This document shows, piece by piece, positions 23,554 through 35,074 of a stretch of 64,000 bases of DNA. The position numbers and the translations under genes are program-made. The notes below the pieces were generated by a model. It was not told the DNA's origin, ran no database searches, and saw only the letters and a program-made list of their open reading frames with translations. Within the stretch, counting starts at the first letter, position 1, and each line of letters begins with the position of its first letter. The stretch lies in NCBI RefSeq assembly GCF_024679245.1, contig NC_090174.1, positions 49,859,974-49,923,973 of the forward strand. Direction: 5' to 3'. Source of the DNA: Pseudorasbora parva (lineage: Eukaryota > Chordata > Actinopteri > Cypriniformes > Gobionidae).

Positions 23554-23730
23554 AACAGTCCCTTCAGACGAAGAAGCTGGTGTCATGTTTGCAAGGCGCC
23601 CTTATATACTTCCTGGTCGCACCTTGATGACATCATAGGCTGTCGCCGGTCAATAGGATTGCTGTGGTTTGATAGTAGCTCAGACACCGGTCACGCTGGA
23701 GGCGTTCCCCATAGCGTCAGCTGACGCAGC
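23554..23730 (-). repeat. Right inverted terminal repeat of the DIRS element
   Basis: Reverse complement of 18778-18954. The outer extension 23731-23780 is longer than the left one and has a different sequence (ends AACCAGGGAC), as expected for the asymmetric DIRS ITRs. Confidence 0.85.
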
Positions 23731-23783
23731 GTCTCGTTCCCTGTTCTCAGGGAACTAAGGTTACATTCGTAACCAGGGACGTT

Positions 23784-25475
23784 TTCTCTCCATCAGACAG
23801 TAATGTATTCCTTAACTTCTTTATTGAGAAGATTAGGGATATTAGAGTTAGTATCTTACCTCGACCTGCCCGTATAAAGGCATGTATCTTGGCTCCTTCA
23901 CATCCGTGTTTCTCCTTTAAACTAGTGACATTGCATGAGGTCACCACTCTGCTAGATAATCTGAAACCTACTTCCTGTCACAGTGATGTTCTCCCGATTA
24001 TGCTGTTTAAGCAGGCTTTTGATAGCATTGGCCCCTGTGTTGTAGAAATTATCAATACTTCTCTTTTAACTGGTGTGGTTCCAAACTTTTTTAAGCATGC
24101 TATTGTTGAACCTGTTCTTAAAAAGCCAAGCCTTGACCCATTGAAACCAATGAATTATAGGCCTATATCCAAACTCCCCTTTATGGCTAAGATTCTAGAG
24201 AAAGTGGTAGCAGAGCAGCTTACGACTTTCTTAAAGATAAATGATATTTTTGATAAATATCAGTCAGGTTTCCGTAAAAACCATTCTACTGAAACCGCAT
24301 TAATTAAAGTCTCGAGTGATATTTTGATGTCAGCTGATTCTGGGAAGCATACAGTATTAGTTTTACTGGACCTTACATCTGCCTTTGACACTATTGATCA
24401 TAATATTTTGATTAATAGACTTCAGGATCTAGTAGGGATATCTGAATCGGCTATAAAATGGTTTACCTCTTACCTTTCTGGTAGAAGTTTTAGTGTCTTT
24501 ATTAATCAGATCATGTCAGATACTGCAGGTTTATTGAGTGGTGTACCTCAGGGTTCTGTCCTGGGACCGATTCTTTTCCTGCTGTACATACTACCGCTAG
24601 GACAGATAATTGGCCAGTTTACTGATGTTTCCTATCATCTGTATGCCGACGACATTCAGTTGTACTGCTCTTTTAATCCTACTGAGTTACATAAACTGTC
24701 TTCTTTAATCAGCTGTCTGAGCAATATCAAGCAGTGGCTAAATGATAACTTTTTAGTTCTGAATTCAGCTAAGACTGAAACACTGATCATTGCCCCTGAG
24801 CAAAGCATCTCTCAGATTAAACAACATATCGGTGCCCTAAGCTCGTCTGTCCAGCCGAATCTTAGGAGCCTAGGTGTTGTTTTTGATTCGGCCATGTCCT
24901 TGGAGAAACACTCAAATCTACTTATTAAAAACTGTTTCTTTCAATTAAGGAACATTTCGAAAATAAGAGCCTTGGTGTCAAAGGCCGAATTGGAGATGAT
25001 CATTCATGCTTTTATTTCATCCCGTTTAGACTATTGTAACAGTCTTTTTATTTGTCTAAATAAGAAAGATTTGTGTCACCTCCAGACTGTCCAGAATTCT
25101 GCTGCAAGGCTTTTAACCCACACCAGTAAAAGAGTACACATCACACCGATCTTAGCTTCCCTTCATTGGTTACCAGTGAAATTTAGAATGCATTTTAAAA
25201 TTTTGGTTCTTACTTTTAGAGCCCTACAAGGACAGGTGCCTTGTTACATCTCTGACCTGTTACAGCTGCGTACGTCTTCACGTAGTCTAAGATCAACAGG
25301 TCAAAGATTTTTAGTTGCCCCCCACACACATTTTAAAACAAGAGGGGACCGTTCATTTCAAGCTGTGGCACCTAAACTGTGGAATGCATTGCCTTCTTCC
25401 TTACGCTGCCTGGACTCAGTGGAAAATTTTAAAACACAGTTGAAAACTCTTCTATTTAAAGAGGCTTTTATCTAG
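23784..25475 (+). CDS. L2 ORF, second part: reverse transcriptase half
   Basis: 563 codons, continuing the frame of 17062-18756 (joined length about 1128 residues). Opens at TTC right after GTT. Reverse-transcriptase motifs: MNYRPISKLPF, QSGFRKNHSTETA, motif A LLDLTSAFDTIDH (catalytic D at 24369-24371), motif B LLSGVPQGSVLGPILFLLYI, motif C YADD at 24642-24653 and motif D LNSAKTET. The C terminus has HWLPVKFRMHFKILVLTF and APKLWNALPSSLR, standard for L2-type proteins. No stop or frameshift. Now separated from its start codon by the DIRS element, so not translatable as a fusion. Confidence 0.9.
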   Translation, partial: FSPSDSNVFLNFFIEKIRDIRVSILPRPARIKACILAPSHPCFSFKLVTLHEVTTLLDNLKPTSCHSDVLPIMLFKQAFDSIGPCVVEIINTSLLTGVVPNFFKHAIVEPVLKKPSLDPLKPMNYRPISKLPFMAKILEKVVAEQLTTFLKINDIFDKYQSGFRKNHSTETALIKVSSDILMSADSGKHTVLVLLDLTSAFDTIDHNILINRLQDLVGISESAIKWFTSYLSGRSFSVFINQIMSDTAGLLSGVPQGSVLGPILFLLYILPLGQIIGQFTDVSYHLYADDIQLYCSFNPTELHKLSSLISCLSNIKQWLNDNFLVLNSAKTETLIIAPEQSISQIKQHIGALSSSVQPNLRSLGVVFDSAMSLEKHSNLLIKNCFFQLRNISKIRALVSKAELEMIIHAFISSRLDYCNSLFICLNKKDLCHLQTVQNSAARLLTHTSKRVHITPILASLHWLPVKFRMHFKILVLTFRALQGQVPCYISDLLQLRTSSRSLRSTGQRFLVAPHTHFKTRGDRSFQAVAPKLWNALPSSLRCLDSVENFKTQLKTLLFKEAFI

Positions 25476-25663
25476 AGTGTAGGATTTGGCTGGTCTTTTG
25501 TGTATTTCTGTTTATTTTCATTTATACTTATTGTTTTTGTTACTTATTTTGACTAGAACTGTAATGTTGTGTATTTCCTCTTTTTGTTGTGAAGCACTTT
25601 GTGATTTTTATCTACGAAAAGTGCTATACAAATAAATTTTACTTACTTACTTACTTACTATTA
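25476..25663 (+). repeat. LINE 3' UTR and (TTAC)n tail
   Basis: Ends in a short stem-type L2 tail with GTGAAGCACTTTGTGA and GTGCTATACAAATAAA, followed by ACTTACTTACTTACTTACTA. The 3' simple repeat is where target-primed synthesis starts in L2-like LINEs. Confidence 0.75.
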
Positions 25664-26161
25664 GCATAGTTAAACTTGATGACCAAAGGTCAGCAATACA
25701 GACAGTGGTTAATAAAGTGAGATTAAATACAAAAAGTGTATGTATGTAATTTATCACATTTAATTATTGCAGGTTTCATAATATTCTGAGTTTGAATTTT
25801 ACTGTTTTTATTCCTTTTGAGAAATACTAAATTGTGAGTAAATTCCTCACATTTAGTCTAGAATAGAATACAATAACCATCATGTTCACACAGCACAAAC
25901 AACACTTCAGCACTACTCCCGATTTCTCTCAACATTGGGACAGGAGAGGTGTCAGTCAATAAATGGGAAGCGCAGTAACTTGCATTACTTGTTTGAAGAA
26001 GTAACTCAGACATTTTGATGTTGATCTAAAAGTGTACTTTACAAGTTACTTTGAAAGAGTAATCTGATTATATAACTACACACTCACGTTACTTGTAGGC
26101 TGTCAGAAAGGAGGGGTTTCAAGAGACTGGATCCATTGAGAAGAGGTAATTATGCAAATGT
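25664..26161. other. No gene seen
   Basis: Right flank of the LINE. No exon, RNA gene or clear repeat boundary recognised. Confidence 0.4.
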
Positions 26162-26395
26162 GTCAGAAAAAAAGGTACATTTCTGTCACTGGAGCGATAC
26201 CCTAAGGTACAAAACCGAAAAGGTTCTAATATGTACCTTTAAGGTACTACTATGTACCTTTAAGGTACTAATTTACACATATGTACCTTCTTAAGGTACT
26301 AATATATACCATTTAGTAAGTAAAGTACAAAGATGTACCTTTTCACTTTTGTACCACCCCAGTGACAGAACTGTACCTTTTTTTCTTAAAGTGTA
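26162..26395. repeat. MITE with tandem GGTACTAATATGTACC-like core
   Basis: Inverted ends of about 28 bp share AGAAAAAAAGGTACA and TTCTGTCACTGG (26164-26192 and complement at about 26360-26390). The middle has repeated CTATGTACCTTTAAGGTACT units, themselves palindromic. Non-coding. Confidence 0.75.
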
Positions 26396-28012
26396 TTATA
26401 AGGAAAAAAAATTGTAGTTTTGTTTTTTTAACCTTGTATGCATGTAAGCCTATTGTAGGAAGCCGCCAAACTCTGCTCAACCATGCTGCATTGCTCACCA
26501 AAACACTTTAAATCAATTAATGATTTTCGGTCACTTTGTTACATATACTGCTCTCAGTTGAGCGCAATTTTGATCCTGATATGTCGTTGCCATTTCTATG
26601 TACTGATCCATGAAAGAATGTCCTGGCCTCTTTCTGTTCCGCATTGAAACGATTTCGATTTCCCCGTCATGAGATAAAGACATTTGAATAATGATACAAT
26701 ATTATCAAGCTCTGTGATGACACGCAGGCTGATGGCTATCAACCGCTGGCCACAGATATTTCCATAGAATTTAAAAGCTTCTCTGCAACAAATACAAAAT
26801 CTGCTTTGGGCACATTGTATTAGCATACAAATACAGAAAAACCTTGCGCTGCGGTAGGATGAAATATAATCTCAAAGAAATGTATTCCCTTGCTATAGGA
26901 GTTTGATAGTGGTATGCTAACGTGGTTTTGATTGAATTTTTGACTTACAGCATACGTCTACACAGGTAAACAACGGCCTCTATTCATCCAAAGAGAAATC
27001 AGAGAAGTTACATGGCTCAGGAAGTAAAGCGCTGGAGCAATCAGCAAAGGTAATCGGAAAGTGCTCTGTGGCTGTATGGTTTTAAAACATTGCTATTAGT
27101 CTTCAGGTCAGACCCGTGCTGAAATACTGCAGGGTAAGTTTGAGCCCAGATGCAGTCTGAATGATTTACCTCCCGTCGCTTGTGTTTCACCAGAGGTTAC
27201 AGCTACTCTGCAGAGCATGAACAACACTCAAGCGAAGTGAAGGGAAAGAATGACAGAGATGGATAAAGGAGGTCAAAAACAAGGGAGAGACTTTTCCCCC
27301 ACACCTGGTCTCTCCGTTTGTCCCTCAGGATATGGACAGATACCCATTCAAGCAGAGATATGACAAATTAGCGATAAACAAATACTGAAAAATGGCACAT
27401 GCTAAATCCAGCATGTCTCAAGCTCGAGAGTTGAGGGCTTATTAAGTGACTATTTACCCAGGAGTTCAAGAAAAAGTTGGAATAATTTATCTGGGAATAT
27501 GATGGAAGAGCAGTTGAATTTGGAAACACATTTGTTATTTAAACACATGGTTTGACTGATAGCATGAACTGGCTACTGCAGTGTTCATTCAGTTCACATG
27601 TTCGATTCCAATCAAAGCCTTTATTTGTGCGGACCAGTGTTAGCTGTAGTTTTGGCGTTGTTGAGTTTTGAGACACTCATGAAACCGTAGCCTCATTGGC
27701 CTTCCTCACTGCTAACTGATCACAGTGGTTTAGAGATATGTTTAGTGGGAAAAAATAAAATGATGAACGTGTTACAGGATGAGTTTTTCTCAATCGCTTT
27801 GATTCAATTCTCAAATGAGAATTTATTTTTCTAAAAAGAATAAGTTCAGATCTCAACTATGGAAACTTGTTTCTGCCATAAAATAAAACATTTTAAAACA
27901 TAATTTTGACTATTTTATCTTGCAATTGTGAGTTTACATCTTGTAATTCTGACTTTTTTTCTCATTATTTATAAAGTCAGAATTGTGAGTTATAAAAGTG
28001 CAACGCCAAAAC
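26396..28012. other. No gene seen
   Basis: No supported exon. About 27890-28000 shows a low-complexity repeat with alternating GTGAGTTTACATCTTG and GAATTGTGAGTTATAA phrases. The rest looks single-copy. Confidence 0.4.
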
Positions 28013-28515
28013 TCATTTTGGCGTGCATATGATACGCTGTTTTCACGTGCATATGATAAGCACTTTATGTAAGATATTCATGAAATATACATGCATGTCT
28101 GACAGATTTTGATAACTCGCGTGCATACCAATCAATCAATCAACTTTATTTATATAGCGCTTTTACAATCACGATTGTTTCAAAGCAGCTTCACAGTGTC
28201 AAACAGGATAATATTGCGACAAAATTAGATTTGGCTGTACAGTCGTACTGGAGAAAACAGTGATATTATCAGCTTAGTTTAATTTATCATATGATGCATA
28301 TGATACGCACTTTATGGCGTATTATACATACAAACCCCCCACCCCACTACCCTAAACCTACCCAAGAGTGTGTCATATATACGCCATAAAGTGCTTATCA
28401 TATGTTGATTCTCAGTGAAATTGTCAAACTCTTCACAACTTCTAAATCATACAAAATTATCCATTCAGTTATCAAAATCTGTCAGACATGCATGTATATT
28501 TCATGAATATCTGAC
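28013..28515. repeat. Inverted-repeat element split by a LINE-tail insertion
   Basis: Arms 28073-28117 and 28467-28511 are 45-bp inverted copies, near perfect. Phrases such as GCATATGATA and CACTTTATG also recur in both orientations. The loop is interrupted at about 28118 by a LINE 3' end. The block CCCCACCCCACTACCCTAAA near 28327-28350 resembles one near 15190-15210. Confidence 0.65.
28122..28260 (-). repeat. LINE/SINE 3'-end fragment
   Basis: On the minus strand it reads toward GCGCTATATAAATAAAGTTG followed by a (TTGA)n tail (AATCAATCAATCAA on the plus strand at about 28129-28141). This is typical of L2-like LINE or dependent SINE 3' ends. No coding part remains. Confidence 0.6.
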
Positions 28516-30184
28516 ATGTTTGTAATTGTCTGCTAAACTGGCAAATGGCCTGCCATTGCAATGAAGTAGGAATCACAATCTTACCATTACACAAATCAAG
28601 TTTGGAAGCATACAGGCTGAGTTTGCCAAGCACAATCCATTTTTAAACATGGAGGGACATAAAAGCAGCAGCATGTTACATGTAAACTGAAATTTCACAA
28701 TTGCTTGTCCCGGAAGAGCAATAGAAAGATTTAAGAATGTATGGTGTTAGGAAGATACATAAAATATGTAAATAATAATAATTCATTAACAAGCAACACT
28801 AAATGTTTAATTAACATGTAAAACATTTCTACAAAACAAATGGCATATGTATACATACGAACAATAAGTACGTTCGGGTATAGGTAGAAAAAAGGTCTTT
28901 GGTTCATTGTTTGACTGTTAAAAGAATAATGACTTAAATAAAGGAAAACAGAGTTTTTCTTGCCTGCAGGTATTCAGTGATACCTCAGGTTAAGAAAGCT
29001 TGGCTGTTCTTGATAAGGAGCATGAGCAGGAAGAGAGATAAATGATCCATCCGACAGAGGTCACATTGGCCACACTGTCTCCTACTGTCAATCAATTGAT
29101 CTTCTATACTAGCACCGCCCTTTCCCACCCCTCTCATACATTATTCATGGCGTGGCAATGGATTAAAAACAAGGCACTAATTATTTATACAAGGCAGAAA
29201 CTACAGCTTAACAACTCATTAGGATGAGATAAATTATACTGTTTCCTCACTAGCATATGCTCTTACCCATAAACTCCTTCTATGTTGGCCAAAACTGCTT
29301 GTTCTTCACTTGCTCACAACTATGGCTCTCTTATTATAGCATATGGCCTGAGCTATTCTGGTGCAGAGATTAATCTAAAATAAATCATTTTTGATATTGC
29401 TTGTGCAAAATGTGTTCGCACTGTCAATCGCAGATGCGCATGGCAATTAGTGCTAAAACAACACACATGGGCATAAAAGTATTGTGTCTGTACAACAACT
29501 TTTCAAATAACAATTGTCTTTTTTATCACTCTGGTTTGTATTTTATTTTCATGGTTTGTTAAACATTTGAAAAGATGGTTAAAATAGCAATATTATGTAC
29601 CCTATTAAATACAAAGCAGCATTAACAGCATTTCAGCATAACAGCATAAAAGCATTTCCCAAGGGCATTAAGTGGTGTGGGAGAGAAAGCTGATCTCAGA
29701 ACGCAAGTCGAAAAAACCCCACTGGGACACACTATTGTGTAATTTCTAAGCGCTGGTCTCAGATCAGGGATTAAAGTGGCAAAGGCAGAACGTTTTCAAT
29801 GCAAGGTGTGCGAGTGAGGGCTGAAGATCTCCTGTGGGGATTGTGTAATGAGAGAGGAGTCACAGGGGGCCGTACGGAGAAGAATCCCGCTCGCTCATAT
29901 TAGCAAGCTAACAGCCTGATTATTCACCACGTCTAAGGACTGACTTGGGTCACCTCATCACTCTACCTGAGAGCGAGACAGAGAGAAAGAGAAGGAAGAC
30001 AGATTCTCTTTTAATTTGCATTTATGTCCATGGATTATAAAAAGGAGAGCTGGTGACCTGGTTGTGTTACAATCCATAGTACAGCTATGACCATCATACC
30101 ACTGCACAGTGATATGTTTCGTTGTTGTTGTTTTTTGGGACAAATTCACTAAATTCATCTTCAAATTTCTGACCACTACTTTAT
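28516..30184. other. No gene seen
   Basis: Looks single-copy. No splice-consistent exon with a recognisable product. Could hold regulatory sequence but nothing visible supports a specific claim. Confidence 0.4.
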
Positions 30185-30494
30185 TAACTTCATTCTTATC
30201 TAATACAGGCCTCTAGTTGCTCAATCTTCTTAGGTCTTCTTTGTTGCATCTTCCTCTTTATGATGTGCCAAATGTTTTCTATGGGTGAGAGATCTGGGCT
30301 GCAGGCTGGCCATGTCAGTACCATACTGAGAGGCTCTTTTAATACCCAATCATGTTGCCAATTGGCTTAATTTTTCAGCCTCTTATTGCTACCTGTCCCA
30401 ACTTTTTTGGAATGTGTAGCTCTTATGAAATCAAAAATGAGCCAATATTTGGCATGAAATTTCAATAGTGTCCCAACTTTTTTGGAATCGGGTT

Positions 30495-30496
<2 letters not shown>
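30185..30496 (-). pseudogene. Tc1-like transposon remnant, internally deleted
   Basis: On the minus strand, the terminal repeat (CCGATTCCAAAAAAGTTGGG) starts at 30496 next to TA, and a second direct copy lies about 90 bp inside (near 30390-30410). After the start-region sequence (ATTGGGTATTAAAAGAGCC) it jumps straight to the C-terminal coding piece WPACSPDLSPIENIWHIIKR (about 30230-30320), which carries the third catalytic acid. The rest of the transposase is absent, so inactive. Confidence 0.75.

Positions 30497-30572
<76 letters not shown>
30497..30572. repeat. (TA)n microsatellite
   Basis: About 38 uninterrupted TA units directly abutting the Tc1 remnant terminus. Confidence 0.95.
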
Positions 30573-30573
<1 letters not shown>

Positions 30574-30712
30574 TCCGCTGGGTTGTTGCGGATTTCTGAT
30601 GAACACTTAGTCTTTGCAGCCACACAACAAACAAACAGACCCATGCGCACACACAATTAATCAGAGTGTGAGAGAAATGTCATGTTCTACAACCTGTTCA
30701 TTCCACACTGTC
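30573..30712 (+). repeat. 140-bp inverted duplication, left copy
   Basis: Reverse-complement match of 33078-33216 with only a handful of differences. It shows no transposon-like ends. Begins CTCCGCTGGGTTGTTGCGG and ends at ATTCCACACTGTC. Confidence 0.85.
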
Positions 30713-30780
30713 AAATAAAAAGACAAAAAATACAAAAAAAATATATGTAAAATGTCTCTTAACTGGATATGTGGTATATC

Positions 30781-30784
<4 letters not shown>

Positions 30785-30837
<53 letters not shown>
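30785..30837. repeat. (TA)n microsatellite
   Basis: TA tract ending ATACATA immediately before the Tc1-like terminus at 30838. Confidence 0.95.
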
Positions 30838-32253
30838 CAGGGAGTGCAGAATTATTAGGCAAATGAGTATTTTGACCACATCATCCTCGTTATGCATGTT
30901 GTCTTACTCCAAGCTGTATAGGCTGGAAAGCCTACTACCAATTAAGCATATTAGGTGATGTGCATCTCTGTAATGAGAAGGGGTGTGGTCTAATGACATC
31001 AACACCCTATATCAGGTGTGCATAATTATTAGGCAACTTCCTTTCCTTTGGCAAAATGGGTCAAAAGAAGGACTTGACAGGCTCAGAAAAGTCAAAAATA
31101 GTGGGATATATTGCAGAGGGATGCAGCAGTCTTAAAATAGCCAAGCTTCTGAAGCGTGATCATCGAACAATCAAGCGTTTCATTCAAAATAGTCAACAGG
31201 GTCGCAAGAAGCGTGTGGAAAAACCAAGGCGCAAAATAACTGCCCGTGAACTGAGAAAAGTCAAGTGTGCAGCTGCCAAGATGCCACTTGCCACCATTTT
31301 GGCAATATTTCAGAGCTGCAACATCACTGGAGTGCCCAAAAGCATAGCAATACTCAGAGACATGGCCAAGGTAAGAAAGGCAGAAAGTCGACCACCACTG
31401 AACAAGACACACAAGCTGAAACGTCAAGACTGGGCCAAGAAATATCTCAAGACTGATTTTTCTAAGGTGTTATGGACTGATGAAATGAAAGTGAGTCTTG
31501 ATGGGCCAGATGGATGGGCCCGTGGCTGGATTGGTAAAGGGCAGAGAGCTCCAGTCCGACTCAGACGCCAGCAAGGTGGAGGTGGAGTACTGGTTTGGGC
31601 TGGTATCTTCAAAGATGAGCTTGTGGGGCCTTTTTCTTTTGTTGAGGATGGAGTCAAGCTCAACTCCCAGTCCTACCGCCAAGTCTGCATCCTTCAAGAA
31701 AAACATGATTTTCATGCAGGACAATTCTCCATCACACGCGTCCAAGTACTCCACAGCGTGGCTGGCAAGAAAGGGTATAAAAGAAGAAAATCTAATGATA
31801 TGGCCTCCTTGTTCACCTGATCTGAACCCCATTGAGAACCTGTGGTCCATCATCAAATGTGCGATTTACAAGGAGGGAAAACAGTACACCTCTCTGAACA
31901 GTGTCTGGGAGGCTGTGGTTGCTGCTGCACGCAATGTTGATGGTGAACAAAACACTGACAGAATCCATGGATGGCAGGCTTTTGAGTGTCCTTGCAAAGA
32001 AAGGTGGCTATATTGGTAACTGATTTGTTTTTGTTTGGTTTTTGAATGTCAGAAATGTATATTTGTCAATGTTGAGATGTTATATTGGTTTCACTGGTAA
32101 AAAATAAATAATTGAAATGGGTATAAATTTGTTTTTTGTTAAGTTGCCTAATAATTATGCACAGTAATAGTCACCTGCACACACAGATATCCCCCTAAAA
32201 TAGCTCAAACTAAAACTTCCAAAAATATTCAGCTTTGATATTAATGAGTTTTT
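30838..32253 (+). mobile_element. Tc1-like transposon with truncated right end
   Basis: Starts CAGGGAGTGCAGAATTATTA right after TA. A second copy of AATTATTAGGCAA occurs at 31024-31036 (IR/DR layout). On the right, the inner inverted motif TTGCCTAATAATTATGCACA is at 32144-32163, but the outer end is missing: the sequence departs near 32253 and a MITE follows. It can no longer be excised by standard means. Confidence 0.8.
31056..32020 (+). pseudogene. Tc1-like transposase, deleted and frameshifted
   Basis: The N-terminal part is open from ATG 31056 (MGQKKDLTGSEKSKIVGYIA), with paired helix-turn-helix DNA-binding segments and the first catalytic D in LWTDEMK. After SQSYR (about 31680) a short internal deletion shifts the frame. 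The second part, in frame with 31498, carries MQDNSPSHASK (second D) and [19 protein letters not shown] (E). A further small lesion near 31950 (GEQNTD) moves the last 25 residues to yet another frame. Three frames are therefore needed. The triad residues all survive but no intact protein can be made. Confidence 0.88.
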
Positions 32254-32268
32254 TGTGTTTTTAGTTTA

Positions 32269-32667
32269 TACACTGTAAAAAATTATTTAGAAAAAAAGTT
32301 ACCTGGTTGCCTTAAAATTTTGAGTTCATTGAAATTAAAATTTTGAGTTAATACAATGAAAATGTTTTGAGATTCGACAACCTTTATTAAAATATTATTA
32401 AAAGATTTTGTAAGCATATTGGGGAATTGTGTGTGTTTTATTTCTGATGATGCAGTGAAACATGCCAAATAGTGCTATTTTCATGATTTATCATTTTTTT
32501 ATGTGGTTCAGATACAATAATATTTTGAGTTTCTATTTATTAAACTAACTTCCTTCATTGTATCAACTCAAAGTTTTAATTTCAATAAACTCACAATTTA
32601 AGGCAACCAGGTTACTTACTTTTTTAAGTTAAACCAACAAAAACCAACCAAAATGTTTTACAGTGTA
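32269..32667. repeat. MITE with TACACTGTAAAA ends
   Basis: Ends TACACTGTAAAA and TTTTACAGTGTA are perfect inverted 12-mers. Subterminal CCTGGTTGCCTTAA and its complement TTAAGGCAACCAGG also pair. 399 bp, AT-rich, no ORF. It lies beside the broken right end of the Tc1 element. Confidence 0.85.
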
Positions 32668-33077
32668 CATATAGACATTATACATATTTCTCATATCAAG
32701 AGACATTATACATATTTTTTTATTTTTTGTCTTTTGTCACACAGTTTTTGTGTTCATGGGGTACTGAACGAGAAGGGTAAACACACTTCAGCTGTGACTA
32801 TATACACAAAACAATACATATTTCTTAAATAATAAAGAGGTGACTGAGACCGTAGTGTTCAAACAGCAGTGTTAAATCATCAGTCTGCTGCAGCTGTTTC
32901 CGAGATCATGGTTTTAGATAAATATAAACCTTGAGAAGGAATCAAACACAGCTGTTTTAAAAAACCTAAGCGCTTTAGTGTGGTTCATCTGGCCATCTGT
33001 ATGTGATGTATAATAGCACTGATCCAGTCTGACTGCTGTCAGATTACACGCCCTGCAGCCAATGTTTTTACAGACAA
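32668..33077. other. No gene seen
   Basis: AT-rich; contains two direct copies of AGACATTATACATATTT near 32673 and 32701. No other feature recognised. Confidence 0.4.
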
Positions 33078-33216
33078 GACAGTGCGGAATGAACAGGTTG
33101 TAGAACATGACATTTCTCTCACACTCTGATTATTTGTGTGTGCGCATGGGTCTGTTTGTTTGTTGTGGGCTGCAAAGACTGAGTGTTCATCAGAAATCCG
33201 CAACAACCCAGCGGAG
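33078..33216 (-). repeat. 140-bp inverted duplication, right copy
   Basis: Reverse-complement partner of 30573-30712, about 2.4 kb away. The segment between holds the Tc1-like element and a MITE. Confidence 0.85.
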
Positions 33217-33462
33217 GGTATAATTTACATTGATTGCATTTGAATACTCTGACACATGCCATGACAATTCTCCTTCCTTTCTTTATGCCCTTCATTCTTT
33301 CCACAACTGCTCTCTGTTTCACTGTTTTTCACTGAGCAGGTTGGTGTAAGTGTGTCAGCAGATTGGTTATTACCCTGGGGTTGGGGCATTTGCTAGGTAA
33401 GTTAGCTAAGTTCACTGGGGTGCTAACCTTTTAAAAGGTACACCTTTGTACTATACACAGTC

Positions 33463-35064
<1,602 letters not shown>

Positions 35065-35074
35065 CCCCTCCTTG

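Larger units (their letters stand above)
18757..23780 (+). mobile_element. DIRS-type retroelement (non-coding), inserted in the L2 ORF
   Basis: Identified by structure. Inverted terminal repeats of about 177 bp (18778-18954 and 23554-23730) have unequal outer extensions. An internal complementary region at 23414-23524 is complementary to both outer ends joined head to tail, and GTT lies at both junctions (18754-18756, 23781-23783). There is no target duplication beyond one shared GTT. This is the DIRS-1 arrangement, where a circular intermediate is integrated by a tyrosine recombinase. No reverse transcriptase, RNase H or recombinase ORF is seen in the 5.0 kb, so it is a non-autonomous or decayed copy, with GC-rich content unlike its flanks. 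Confidence 0.82.
17042..25663 (+). mobile_element. L2-clade LINE, near full length, interrupted by a DIRS element
   Basis: A non-LTR retrotransposon with one long ORF for an apurinic-like endonuclease and reverse transcriptase. A 3' UTR follows, ending in a (TTAC)n tail at about 25641-25661. The 3' end GCACTTTGTGATTTTTATCT... GTGCTATACAAATAAA resembles L2/CR1-type ends, and the protein phrases fit L2. The ORF is open on both sides of the 5.0-kb insertion and the frame is preserved across it, so the LINE was apparently intact when hit. The 5' boundary is uncertain. Confidence 0.85.

Noticed and set aside
30367..30897. Open frames translating (TA)n as IYIYIY repeats, also at 45545-45839
   Set aside because: Artefacts of microsatellites; no start context, domain or conservation.
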